Shown here: in pieces, positions 1 to 12,640 of the stretch
Position numbering within the stretch: position 1 is the stretch's first letter
How the letters are laid out: the number at the start of each line of letters is the position of its first letter
Origin: Cacajao melanocephalus
Taxonomy: Eukaryota; Chordata; Mammalia; Primates; Pitheciidae
Direction: 5' to 3'
Length of the DNA stretch: 64,000 nt
Assembly: GCA_963573385.1 (NCBI GenBank)
Contig: CAUYLG010075635.1
Location: 62,001 to 126,000 of the forward strand
Position numbers and translations under genes: made by a program
The notes under the pieces: generated by a model
The model's database searches: none
Told to the model about the DNA's origin: nothing
Seen by the model: only the letters and a program-made list of their open reading frames with translations

Positions 1-44
1 CCGCCAGCCAACCCATCAATTCACTAATCCTATCCACAGTTCTT

Positions 45-125
45 TCCTTCCCTCTCCTTCTTCCTTTTTTTCTTCTTCTCTTCTTTCTTCCCCCACCCCT
101 TTCCTTCCTTCATTTCTTCCCATTG
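45..125. repeat. Polypyrimidine (CT-rich) tract
   Basis: An almost uninterrupted run of C and T with short TTCC and TTCT motifs. It is low-complexity sequence next to the LTR-like block that follows and has no coding content. Confidence 0.75.
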
Positions 126-572
126 AAAGGATAGTCTCCTTGGTCAGACTGTAGTCAGGCTCCTCTTTTGACTAGGCCTTGACCTTGGCCCCCATCCATG
201 CTGGGCCTGATTTGTCTAGTTCTAGCAAGAACCCTGCTAAGTCAGTTCAGAGAGAAGCTCCCACCCTTCATATCTGATCAAATCCTCATCCCCTCAGTGT
301 CTGCTCATCCTCGCCCACCTTTGGCAAGAATCCTGTTTGGTCAGATGGGCAAGAATTCCTACCCCTGGTGCCTCCTCTGGGAGGTTTTCTGGGCACTGCC
401 CCTTCTGCCCCAGCTCCTTGGCTATAAACCCCACTTGTTCTTGCTGTGTTTAGAATGCAGCCCAGTTCCACACTCGGGTCTCACTGCCTTCACTGCAGTA
501 GTTCCTGAATGAAACCTGCTTTTCTGCTTTATCTTTTGTCTGGCTCTGGTTTCCTTCCTTCTTTAAATATAT
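125..572 (+). mobile_element. Solo LTR of an endogenous retrovirus, family not assigned
   Basis: The block is laid out like an LTR promoter. A TATA box (TATAAA, 423-428) is followed about 80 bases later by a degenerate poly(A) signal (GAATGAAACC near 507) and a TG/T-rich tail. It reads like primate ERV LTRs in which a TATA box, a short R region and a 'CTGGCTCTGG' tail follow in order. No internal retroviral sequence lies on either side, so it is a solo LTR. The family name and exact ends are uncertain. The 104-residue open frame inside it is incidental. Confidence 0.55.
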
Positions 573-1267
573 AATATTGGTCAGTTATTTACGAAGCATC
601 CAGGCAGGCCAACCTGCCAGTCCCACCTTCACTGACCAATAGGGGAGACAGTTATAGAGGAAGTGCACTGCAATCCAACGTCGCAGGTTCCTCGGATTCT
701 TCTCTACTGAATCTGCAAGGACAGAAGGACAATGGGAAAAATGAAGAGAAGGTGGCCCAAGCAGCTACAAGGTCTGCTTCCTCCACTGACCTCGCTGGCT
801 TCTTATGAGTCTTGATTCCATCATCCTGCACAGGCTTCCTCTATGGTGAGCCATTTGCGTAAGGAGGGGAAGGGGGAAGTGGCAGTATGGCTGGGAAGGG
901 AAGCCCACTGGGGAAGAGCAGGGTGGGCTTCTGCAGGGGTGGGGGCACTCAAAATGGCAAGTGGGAGTCACTGGCCCTGCTCCCTTTTCCTGACCTGGGA
1001 CCACCCAGCCTGGCAGAAGGAGGCCCCCCCCCTCACCATGGACGAATCTGCCCAAGTGTGCTGACCCCCAGCCAACCTGTGGAACAGGCTGCTGAGGTGG
1101 AGATGGTTGAGCAGGACACAAGGGGGACTCTGCTCAGGGCACACAGTGCCTCACATGCTCAGAGGACCCGAGAATCACTGAGGCACGTTCTGCCACCGCA
1201 GGGGCCTCTTTTGGGGTCTCAGCCACACGAATGGGCCTGAGCCAAGGAATGGGATAGAGTCTTCAAG
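573..1267. other. Unique sequence, no gene recognised
   Basis: Moderately GC-rich unique DNA. Overlapping open frames of 70-120 residues occur on both strands, as expected by chance at this composition. I see no domain, splice structure or repeat. Confidence 0.6.
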
Positions 1268-1420
1268 GATTGGGGACATTGAGGCACAGAAAAGTGATGT
1301 AACTGTCCCAGGGGCACATGGTTGATGAAATGTTACTGTCCTCAATCAGCAAGAGGGAGCCATGAGATCTGACCTGGAGCCCACTCAGAGCCCAGGCTCC
1401 CTGCCGTCCCACTCCTGGAA
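1268..1420 (-). repeat. MIR-like SINE fragment
   Basis: The sequence contains the reverse complement of the MIR core, 'ACATTGAGGCACAGAAAAGT' followed by a 'GTCCCAGGGGCACATGG' motif, the usual antisense MIR order (gaggcacagag ... aaggtcacac). The copy is diverged and seems to carry a short insertion near 1325-1350. It is an ancient mammalian fossil. Confidence 0.6.
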
Positions 1421-1654
1421 AAATTTGGTACCACCCAGCCCGGCACAGAACAGCACCTCAGGGCAGCCTGGGTAGCTGCCAGGCACTCAGGGAAGCAGTG
1501 GGGGCAGCTGTGTGGTGGGAACCACCTCCCTTTCCATTTTTTCCACCCAGAGCCACCCCATCCAGGGAGGGCAGGCAAGGGTCACTCTACAGCCCTTTCC
1601 CTTGAGTGAGCACACAGGCAGTCCTGGGTCCAGGACACCCCAGCAAGGAGTGAT

Positions 1655-1850
1655 CCAGGAATGCAGGGAGGAAGGAGCACTAGCTTTGAAGTCAGTCTGG
1701 GTAAGTCGAGGCCCGTCTCTGCCTCCTCTGCTCTGAAACCTTGGGCAGGCAGCTGAGACCCTCTGAGTGTCAGTTTCGCTGTCTGTCATGTGGTGATAAG
1801 GAGAGAAAACTTGTGGGACATTGAGGACTGAGCCAGATTCTGTACTTTTA
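1655..1850 (+). repeat. MIR-like SINE
   Basis: Sense-strand MIR landmarks occur in order: 'GGAGCACTAGCTTTGAAGTC', then 'CTTGGGCAGGCAGCTGAGAC', then 'GAGTGTCAGTTTCGCTGTCT'. These match the tRNA-derived part and the core/LINE-like tail of MIR. The divergence is heavy, as is usual for this age. It lies about 230 bases from an oppositely oriented MIR fragment. Confidence 0.7.
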
Positions 1851-2849
<999 letters not shown>

Positions 2850-2862
2850 AAAATTACCATTT

Positions 2863-3495
2863 TTAAATAAGTAAGACTTTACCTTTTTAGTGCAGTTTAT
2901 TTATTTATTTATTTAAGATGGAGTTTATTTAAGATGGACTTTTAAAAGCCTCCCAGGCTGGAGTGCAGTGGTGCGATCTCGGCTCACTGCAACCTCTGCC
3001 TCCTGAGTTCCAGCAATTCTCATGCCTCAGCCTCTAGCTGGGATTGCAGGTGTACCACCATGCCTGGCTAATTTTTGTATTTTTAGTAGAGATGGGGTTT
3101 CACCATGTTGTCTAGGCTGCTCTTGAACTCCTGGCCTCAAGCAATCTGCCCACCTTGGCCTCCCAAAGTGTGAGGATTACAGGTGTGAGCCACTGCACCT
3201 GGCCTTTACTGTGGTTTTAGATTGACAGGAAATTGTGCTAGTACATAGTGTTCCCTTTACTCAACCCATTACACACACTGCTTTCCCTACTTTGACGTCT
3301 TGCATTCGTGTGGGCATTGGGACAATTGAGGAACCCACACTGATATGCTATGAGTCACTGAAGACCACAGCTAACACCAGGGTTCACTCCTTGCTCTGCA
3401 GTTCTGGGGGTTTTGACAAGTGCAATTAACATGGGTCTAGTGGCACAGTTTCTTACATAAGCTTTTCCCCTTCCTAAAATCCCCTGTGCCAGCAA
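2863..3495. mobile_element. Old L1 (L1M-type) fragment split by an Alu
   Basis: Sequence either side of the next Alu ('TTTTTAGTGCAGTTT' before it, 'TTTTAGATTGACAGGAAATT' after it) joins into one diverged L1M-type 3' region. It continues through 'GGGTTCACTCCTTG' and 'GGGTTTTGACAAGTGCA' to 'CCTAAAATCCCCTGTGC' near 3490. I am confident of the class but not the subfamily or orientation. The Alu at 2899-3204 is younger. Confidence 0.65.
2899..3204 (-). mobile_element. Diverged Alu, antisense, inside an old L1 fragment
   Basis: The antisense Alu order is complete but the copy is more diverged than its neighbour: the first 40 bases have an ATTT-rich tail and a damaged 'GAGATGGAGT' motif. A degenerate target duplication is visible, TTTAGTGCAGTTT at 2886-2898 and TTTACTGTGGTTT at 3205-3217 (three differences). 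Two same-orientation Alus thus lie within 660 bases. Confidence 0.95.
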
Positions 3496-5079
3496 GCACA
3501 TTCTAAGAGCTTGGCACTTGGGGTGGTGGCAAGCATGTGAGTACACAGTGGCCAGGCCATGGGCTTGTTCTTAGACACGCCAGGTCCCTGGGAGCTCAGG
3601 AAGGGTCAGCGCTGTGTCTCCAATGTGGACTTGACGCTTTCTGTGCAGGCTTGATTCAGATGTCCAAGTCAGGATTGCTGCCCCCTGTCCCCAAAGGGCC
3701 TGCCAGCGGCTGGACACCGTCCTTCATGAAGTGTTCCTGTGGGCAGCAAGGCCATGCAGGTGGCAGGGATACAACCTGCTCCATTGCCAGGTCTTCTAAA
3801 CCGGCCCCGGCTGCCTCCAGATATCTCCCATTGGGCGGGGCTCCTGGATGCCACCCAGACCCCCGTGGTCTCTGTCATTTTCTCTGCCTACCCCCAAGCT
3901 CTCAGGCTCAGGGGCTGCCTTTCCTACTAAAGCTCTTGCTTTCTGGGCCAGAGCGAATGTTCTTGGAGCCCCTGCAGGTTGAGGAAAGGCCCCCAGAGTC
4001 CGGGAGCCAGGGGTGCCGTTCCCAGCCCTGCAGGATCTGCAGCTGACATGTGCTGCTCTGGAAACTCCCCAGCCTGCTAGACCAGGAAGCAGGTCCTCCA
4101 GTCTCAGCTGCTGCTGGGAGCCACCCTGGGACCCGAGACACATGAGGGCAGCAAGCTAAACCCAGTGATTCCCTCACCTGCTCTGGACACCAAAGCATCC
4201 CTGACTGGGGATGGTCAGGAGCCCCCAGGCAGGAAGAGGCCTCCCCTCAGCCTCCCTTAAGAGTCTTGTGTATCCCCTTGCTCCACTGGGGTCAAGTGGG
4301 GGCTCCTGAGCCCCATGGCTGTGCCTAGCCCTCCTTGCCCTGGGGTCTGTCACCTTTCTAGAAATTGGCCAGGTTGATGAGGGATCACACGCTCGCATCA
4401 TCACTGGAGGGTTTGGACCATAGGACCATCTACCTCCCTTGGCCCTTTCTGCTCCTGGCTAGGAGGGTGCAGCAGCATCCAAGGGGCCATTGCTGTCGCT
4501 GAAAGAGACTTATTTTCAGTAATTACACGTCTTATTCCACACTGACTCCTGGCTCCGTTCTCATAAACAACACACAGGGATACGTGTGTGTGCACTCATA
4601 TACACGCACCTCAGCACACAGCTGTGTACACCCCATCTTTGGCCTTGTCGTCCATTTCCCTAACTCTGCTTTATGCAACAGCATTTGCTGCCACAGAGCC
4701 AGCTCAGACTTACGTCTGCAGCTGATCCTCCCAGCACAGTGCAGAGGCAGGGAACTCATTACTGCATGCTGTGGGCTCAGCGGGAAGCACAGCTATTACC
4801 ATCAACTTGGAACAAGCATGAGGAACAATTAGGTGTTCTCTAAACATCCAAGTGTGTGTGTGCAAGGGGCCTGAAATAGCTAGAGATGGGAACCACTGAA
4901 GACAGCAAAGACATAAAGACAAAACTTCAAAAATAAGCCTTGCTGAGCCGTGGCTTAGCAAATGAGGACAGCTGTCCCCTGTTCTAGAGTCGAATTCACG
5001 TGTGATATCTGCTGGGTGGAGGTCCTTATCTACCAGGGAGCCTGGTGAGAGGTCAGGGAGTGCATTCCAAGGGGCAGAA
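3496..5079. other. Unique GC-rich sequence, no gene recognised
   Basis: Overlapping open frames of up to 169 residues (3537-4046, plus) occur on both strands, with no recognisable domain and no splice structure I can defend. A short alternating purine/pyrimidine stretch is present near 4580-4615. Confidence 0.55.
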
Positions 5080-5425
5080 CGCTGACAACGCCGCAGCGTG
5101 GATGAACCTCGGAAGCATCACGCCCCGCGAAGGGAGCCAGACACACAGCACCATGTATCACATGAGTCCATCTGTAGGAAGTGTTCAGAACAGGCAGATT
5201 TACAGAGCCAGAGGTAGTTAAGGGTTGCCTGGGGCTGGAGGTGGGAACAGGATTAACTATAAATGCCCATGCGGCTGTCACTGGGGTGACAGAGATGTTC
5301 CCAAACTGCAACATGGTGATGTTTCCATGGCTTCATACATTTATTAAGAATCATCATGTTGTACAATTAAAATGGGTGAAGGTATGCTATATAATTGATG
5401 CCTTGATCATTTTTTAAAAGCCAGT
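5080..5425 (+). mobile_element. L1M-type 3' UTR fragment
   Basis: The characteristic old-L1 3' end reads in order: 'GTGGATGAACCTCGGAAGC', 'GAGCCAGACACACAG', 'GGTTGCCTGGGGCTGG', 'GTGATGTTTCCATGG', then 'GTTGTACAATTAAAATGGGT' near the end. It is a 5'-truncated, diverged LINE remnant without coding sequence. Confidence 0.85.
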
Positions 5426-6273
5426 GCATGCACAACAATCTACAGCACCCAGCATGATATTCCATGCCTATACTATGTCCAGGAAAAATACCCTGGAACT
5501 TTGAGGAAGCGTAGAAAAATGAGATCTGAAGTTGGATGGACGCTTTACTTTAAAGTGTGTTCTTTCTGCTTTTCTACCTAAATGAAACACATTTTAGGAA
5601 CTGAAATGAGAGCAAGGGAAGAACAGATTCTTGGGGAGTTGAAGTGAGCAGTTACTGTGATAAGAGCAGTGGTGGAGGGAGGGGAAGGGAGAAGGAAGAA
5701 GAAAAGGGAGTGGAGGGGAGTAGACGAGGTGGGAAGACATGCTTTCTAGGGAGGTTGGGAAAAGATTTTTATGTTTTACTTTTTATGGATCAAGTACCTC
5801 ATCCTTGCAATAAAATAATCTGATAAAGGTAAGCCAAGGCAAGACTAAACACAAAAATGTCTACAAGGCATTTCCACTGGGATGTTCTGGTAAAATGACC
5901 TCCAGGTGCTGATGGCTGGAGGTGGGGTATAAAGGAAGTTAGGACATCTGCTCTTAAGGAAATGAAACCAGCGAGAAAGACCCAGCAGGGAGTGAGCTTC
6001 TGGGTGGCAAAGCTGACTTGAGACCCGTGAATGTTTCACTGCTTGAACATAAGGCTAACGATTGTGCTGAAGTAGACACTGATTCATTCCTAGTTCTCTT
6101 CCTTTGAAATGCAATTCCAGCTCCAATAACATATCTAGATGGTAACTACCCCAAAGCACGAATTTCAGACTGAATTAAAACAACCCTGTGAAACTGCATA
6201 TGAAAACTCACGGCCTCATCAGCGTGCTGGGTTGGAGGAAGAAGCGATGGCCTTGTGATGAGGGGGAACCTCG
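5426..6273. other. Unique sequence with a purine-rich stretch
   Basis: Mostly unique DNA. A G/A-rich segment (about 5668-5735) of AGGGA/GAAGG motifs is simple sequence. No gene is recognised. Confidence 0.6.
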
Positions 6274-6606
6274 CTGTGTCTGAGTGTCCCTGCCAAAACT
6301 CACGTTGAATTTAATTGCCTCTGCAATGGTATTGGGAGATGGGTTCTTGAAGAGGTCATGAGTTAATGGTTTCGTTATCCTAGGAGTGGGCTCCTGATAA
6401 AAGGATGAGATGGGCCTAATTTCCTCTCTGTCTCAAATGCTCAGTTCCACCCTTCTGCCCTCTGCCATGATAGGACCCTCCCAGATGTTGAAACCTTGCT
6501 TGAGGCCTTCCCAGCCTCCAGAACCATGAGCCACATAAACTTCTGTTCTCCATTAATGACCTGGTCTGCTGTATTCTGTTACAGCAGCAGAAAGTGGCCT
6601 AAGACA
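6274..6606 (+). mobile_element. MLT1/MST-like MaLR LTR
   Basis: The internal order matches ERVL-MaLR LTRs: 'GAGTGTCCCTGCCAAAACTC' at the start, 'GGTATTGGGAGATGGG', 'GAGGTCATGAGTTAATGG', 'GCCTCCAGAACCATGAGCC', then 'GTTACAGCAGCAGAAAGTGG' before the end near AAGACA. It is a solo LTR with no internal region. Exact ends are uncertain by a few bases. Confidence 0.8.
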
Positions 6607-7837
6607 AGCCTCCAGGTTCTGCGTGCTCATCTGTAAACTCCAGTGGGAGCAGGTAGCAGCAGGCACCTTCTGGTCAGTTACAGCTACGCTGGCTCTGTCT
6701 TTCCTCCATAAAATATAACCATTCCTGTAACTTCCAAACGGAGGTTTGTGATGGTTAGAGAGACAATGGCTTGTGGAGCACCTGGCATGCAGGCACGTTG
6801 AAGCCCTTATCATCCTCTTTATCAGGAGCCCACCATGGGTGGTGGATAACAGTCCTGCTGAGAGTCACTTGGTAACAGAGGTGGCGTCTCTGGATCTGAA
6901 TTTTGGGAAGCACAACCTCCATCTTCGCTCTCAGTGCTAAGAGAGGCATTTCATCTTTCCTCTTGATCATCATAAATATGTATTCATTTTCTCTGTGTTT
7001 GTTCACAATAGAAACTAGACTAGGCAGTAGAAATTGATCATTAAGTACAACCCAGTGGAGCCCTCTTCTTTTTTGTGATTTTAACAAATTCCTCTTTTTT
7101 ATTACTTTATCCCGTTGTGCTCTGCTAGAGCTGTAAGCCCTGTCCACACAGGACGTGCCTTGCTCTGGAGTTGAAAGTGGATTTCCAGTGCCTTCCCAGG
7201 AAGCGCCCTGGCAGACTGAACCTCAGGACGAGCTGCCTGGGCCGTGCACATCTCCCTAATGTGTGGAAAGAAAATCCCTGTTTAAGGTGCAAACAATCAA
7301 TAAGCACAAGGTACAAATGGAGGCTTTTACTACCTGCTGTTTCCTGAGCCTCACTGCCGTCCATTGCTAAGTGCCATCTCGCCCCTGCTGGGCCCGAGCT
7401 CACCAACCTGCTGACGACAACGATCGCGCTTCACAGGAAGGCCTGGGGATTTTTTTCCCCCCGACTAGATACTAGCTGAAGCAAAGATGAGGCTTTCAAT
7501 AGACACTGGGAAACTTTCTTCTCCGGGGCAACCAATTTCCCAATGGTGGTTCTTGCTTTTTTTTCTTCATTGATTGTATTCTTTTTACCAAAAAAAATCA
7601 CTTTTAAATGATATTATCTTGAAACCCAGTGGTTCCAGCCACACAATCCAGCTACATTCATGTTCTGGCTGCTGAGAAAAACCAGTAACCACACAAAGAC
7701 TCCCCCACGCAGATACCCCCACTCCCCCTACACACAGACACCCCACACACCACCACCAGGTAGAAAGAGGTGAGGTAGGCTTATTTTTTTAAGGCAACTA
7801 ATATTTATACTAATATTTAAATGATCATTTAAAATTC
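6607..7837. other. Unique sequence, no gene recognised
   Basis: Unique DNA with a C/A-rich low-complexity patch near 7695-7765. No repeat or domain is recognised. Open frames reach 130 residues on the minus strand without features. Confidence 0.55.
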
Positions 7838-7846
7838 CTACTTTCA

Positions 7847-8546
<700 letters not shown>

Positions 8547-8650
8547 TGTGTGTGTGTGTGTGTGTGTGCGCACACCTGTGTGTGTTTGGTGTGTGTACAT
8601 GTGTATTTGTGCATGTGCATGTGTGTGTATGTGTGTGTGTGTGTGTGCAT
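8547..8650. repeat. (TG)n compound microsatellite
   Basis: Alternating TG tracts, two of them longest at about 8549-8568 and 8633-8648, separated by imperfect GTGTATTTGTGCATG sequence. All bases alternate purine and pyrimidine, which is typical of Z-DNA-prone, length-variable repeats. It creates false His/Thr and Cys/Val reading frames. Confidence 0.95.
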
Positions 8651-9330
8651 GCAGAAGTCACTCCATTTAGCTGGATGTTTGGGTGAAAGTTTTTTGCAGA
8701 CCTCACAGATAATTCACTCCTTAGAATAGAGGGATTTTTAGATTAAATTTTCTTTATAAAGTTTTCCATAAAAAGGAGAGGATGTTGATTTCTATGTTTT
8801 CCTATCCCTTCCGGTCTCGATGCTGATGTTTTGTGGCCAGGCTTGGGCTTGGGACAGGATCTGCTCACAGCCACGACTTGCCATATTCCTGAGTACCTAC
8901 CTGGCAGTGTGGAGGGAAGACAGTTCCTATGTCCTAATTAGTGAAGGAAGAACAGATGGCCACAGATGCCTGAAGGCAGGGATGGAGGGGAGGTGCCCAG
9001 CGGTGACCACAGAATACAAGAGCCTACTGCAGCCCAGTTCAGTCCTTCCTGACGAAGGGGCCTAAAGAGTCTCAGCCCATGAATGTGCCTCGGCAGTTTT
9101 ACTTTGCAAACTACACTTCAAAAAGGGCAACCATCTTTTAGAGAATCTGCCAGAATGATTGCATCATGTGGATAGAGAGCTGTCACAGAGTGCCGTGAGG
9201 ACGTCCTGCAAAATCACAGCCCTGTTCTGTCCTTTATTTTGAAAGGACTGTGCAGAAAAGGTGGTCATTGGTGGGCGCTGTTTGACCTTGAGATATTGGG
9301 GTTCAGAGAAGCCGTGGTGCACATCACTGA
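8651..9330. other. Unique sequence, no gene recognised
   Basis: Unique DNA between two TG microsatellites. No repeat family or domain is recognised. Confidence 0.55.
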
Positions 9331-9395
9331 CGCGCGTGTGTGTGTGTGTGTCTGCGTGTGTGTGTCTGTGTGTGTGCCTGTGTGTGCATGTGTGC
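9331..9395. repeat. (TG)n compound microsatellite, left of an LTR
   Basis: TG repeats with TCTG, GCCTG and GCATG interruptions. The tract ends exactly where the minus-strand LTR begins and resumes as (TG)n beyond the far end of that LTR. Confidence 0.92.
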
Positions 9396-9396
9396 A

Positions 9397-10280
9397 GTTG
9401 ATGAAAAAAGCCAAACTGTGTAAAATAGTTGGAGAGATTCATTCCGAGCCAAATGTGAGGACTGTGACCCATGACGCAGCCTCAGGAGGCCACGAGAGCA
9501 TTTGCCCAAGGTGACTGGGTTGCAACTTGGTTTTATACATTTTAGGGAGACGTAAGACATCAGTGAAAACATGTGAAGTGTTCATTGGCTTCGTCTGGAA
9601 AGGTGGGACCACTCAAAGTGGCAGTGAGATGGGTGCTTCCAGGTCACAGGGAGATTCAGAGATTTTCTGATTGGCAATTAGATTATTATCTAAAGAACTG
9701 GAATCAATACAAAGGAGTGTCTGGGTTGAGATAAGGAACTTTAGAGACCAAGGTTCTTATTATGTAGACAAAGTCTCATAGGTGGCTGCCCTTAGAAGCA
9801 ATAGATGGCAATCTTTCCTGTCCAGACCTTTAAAAGGTGCTAGGCTCTCAGTTGGTTTCTTCAGGATCAGAAAATGACCTGGAAGGGAAGAGGATTCTCT
9901 ACAGAATGTAAATTTCTCCCACAAGCGATAGCTTTGCAGAGCCATTTCAAAATATGTCAAAAAATATATTTTGAGGTAAAATACGTTGATTTATTTCAGG
10001 GCCTGCTATCTGTCCTGTGATTTTATGCTAGAGTCAGGTTAGAATGTGGTATCTTATTACTACCAAGAGTCTGTTTTGTCAGTCTTAAGATTTCTACTTT
10101 CACGTTAATGCTGGTCAGTTGTGCCTGAATTCCAGAAGGAGGGAGATATAATGAGGCAGTCCCACCCCCACTTCCCACCACGGCCCCACCCAGGATTTCA
10201 GGTTTCTCTGGAATCCCTTTGGCCAAGAGGAAGAGTCCATTCAGTCAGTTGGGGGACTTAGGATTTTATTTTTGGTTTAC
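9397..10280 (-). mobile_element. Solo LTR of an endogenous retrovirus, inserted in a (TG)n tract
   Basis: On the minus strand the block has LTR promoter order: a TATA box (TATAAAACC, complement of 9529-9537), then the R/U5-like part ending at 9397 in a former AATAAA now reading GAATGAATC, followed by a TTTTTTCATCAAC tail. The upstream U3-like part runs to 10280. No retroviral internal sequence flanks it. TG microsatellites abut both ends, so it probably integrated into a pre-existing repeat. The family is not named with confidence. Confidence 0.7.
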
Positions 10281-10282
<2 letters not shown>

Positions 10283-10315
<33 letters not shown>

Positions 10316-10320
10316 CTGTG
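10283..10320. repeat. (TG)n microsatellite, right of an LTR
   Basis: An almost pure TG run of about 13 units from 10284, then TATGTCTGTG. It lies directly beside the LTR end and is in the same strand sense as the tract at 9331-9395. Confidence 0.95.
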
Positions 10321-11281
10321 TTGCAGGCAGGCAGTCATGGGTCCTGTTTCCTATAAACTCCTGTAGTTCTGAAAAAGGACCCCTGCCCCTAGATCACTCA
10401 CTCACAGACCGTTTGTACCCAGAAGCTTTCCTGGTTAATCATGTGAGTCTTCTTTCTTTATGGAGGTGGTAGGATTTAGGGTAAGAGCTTTAAAAACTGG
10501 CTCCATTAATTAGCAACGGTGACTCTGGACTTAATTAATCCCTTTGAACTTCAGATTCTTATTACATAAAAACAATGAAATTAGTAGGTTTCTAGTGACC
10601 AGGACCTGGAGAAGGAGTCAGTGCGCTGGACCTGAGTGGTAACTTTCTTGAAGCAAGGACATGAGGTTTCCATCTCATTGCACATGGAGCAGCCCCCAGG
10701 CTCCAGGAGCATCACCCGGGTCATCAACGGAGCCTCCCACAGCCTGAGGGCAGGTCAGGGAGGCTGAGCAGGGGCTAGAAGGGCTCCTTGCAGGCTGGAG
10801 CAGTCCTCAGTCTCTGGGGGTCCCTGTGGAAGGCCATCCGGGCAGGTTCCTCCAGGGAGGGGAGGGCCTGGTCTTGGCTACTCATTCCTTTCCTACAGGG
10901 AAGCCAGAGCTCCAATCCCTGGTGTTTCTGGGGCAGCTGAGTAGCTCTTGGTCTACGCTGGGGAAAGGTGCAGGCAATGGTGGCTGCAGACCCGCAGGAC
11001 CTCTCCTCTCTGTGGACCCTCTGCTCCAGGTGGCTTGTGTCTAATGTAGGCGCTTCAGGCTGGCTGCACTGAACTCTTCCATCTGCATGAGCGTCTCATC
11101 TGCCGAGGCTGGCTTTATGCAAAATGGGGGAAGCTGTGGCATGGTGGGCAGTGCCCAGGACCATTCTTTTCTGTAAGCCACGACCGGAGAGAAGCTGACC
11201 ATGGCCGTGCTGTGAGAGTACTCACGGGCATTTGGTGGGCTTGCCAGCTGGCCCCAGGAAGTGTCCTCCTGCAGTTCTTTC
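10321..11281. other. Mostly unique sequence with a weak MIR-like trace
   Basis: Positions 10480-10600 look like a decayed sense MIR ('GTGACTCTGGACTTAATTAA' then 'TTTGAACTTCAGATTC' and 'AACAATGAAATTAGTAGG'), but at low confidence. The rest is unique GC-moderate DNA without a recognisable gene. Confidence 0.45.
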
Positions 11282-11533
<252 letters not shown>

Positions 11534-12544
11534 CTTCTTCGTTTTTTAAATGTTGATCTGCCAGAGGTCTTCTGCTTCCTGATAGACTCAAGAAGACCTG
11601 TGAAGTGGAGTCCCTCTGCTACATGGCAGTCCCAGTCATTGCTCTCTAGAACTGGGGGCTACACAGTCCAAGGGACATGTTCGGGGGAAATTTGAAGGAG
11701 CTGCAGTCGGCACAGGAGGACTGTTCCGTCCTGAACTGGCTCATTTTCCCACAGCTTGGAATCCTGTCTCCTGTTGAGAAAAGATGCCCTGGGTGGTCAT
11801 AGTGCCCCTGTGGGATTGGTCTCCCCTGAGTCCAATATAGTCTCAGCAAGGTTGGGGGAGAGCCCCTAACGCACAAAAGGCCTGGCAGGTTCTCCCGATC
11901 TGCCCACATGCCCCACCCCCCTGAGCTCCTCCCCTACCTCATCCCACCCCCTCCAGCAGGTGTGTCCTTTCATCTCACCTGGAACAGTGAGCCTGGCTGC
12001 CTTTCCACTAGAGATGGTTGCTGAAAGGGCAGCTACAACCTAATCCCATGCAGTGGCCTTTTCTCCCTCCCCACCCTTCTTAACTCTAGCCCATGGGGCC
12101 ACCCAAGAGGATCCTTTCCAACTGTCGGCCTGAGGCACACCAGGTGGACACCTCCACATTTTGGGGATGTAGGCCCTGCAGCCTGTTGGAAAGATCACAT
12201 GGGCAGACGAAGGGAAAGCAGATATTCCCGTGTGAGCAGTGTCTTGGTGTAACCGGTCCTCTGGTGGGTTCAGGCTCTGGCAGCTGCAGTTGACTCCCAT
12301 ACTCAGCCAAACTTCCTGAGCAGCCTGCCCTGAGTAGGGGCTGCCATGTGGTCTCCCCGGAGTGAGCCTCAGAAAGCCTTGAGATTGACACCTGGGCTGG
12401 CTTCAGTCTTTTGAGAAAGGACTCAGTGGACCGGGTTTGGTGCCTGGGCTGGACACTGACCCTAAGGGCCTCGGGGTGCCTGTCATGCTCTCACAAGATT
12501 CAACCAATATTGCCCCTTGCGGGATCATTTTTGTTGCATCTTTG
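11534..12544. other. Unique sequence, no gene recognised
   Basis: Moderately GC-rich unique DNA with chance open frames of up to about 100 residues on both strands. Confidence 0.55.
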
Positions 12545-12640
12545 ATGATTCAGCAAATAGGTACTGAGCATCTGCTGTGGAGCAGGACGCTCTCAGACCC
12601 TGGGACACAGCAGTGGCACAGCAGCGTGCCTGCTGGTGCA
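12545..12640 (-). mobile_element. L2 3'-end fragment
   Basis: The antisense L2 tail is visible: 'GATTCAGCAAATAGGTACTG', 'AGCATCTGCTGTGGAGCAG', 'CCCTGGGACACAGCAGTGGC'. These correspond to the L2 consensus around 'attgagcgcctactatgtgc ... ggggatacagcagtga'. It is a short, ancient copy. Confidence 0.7.
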
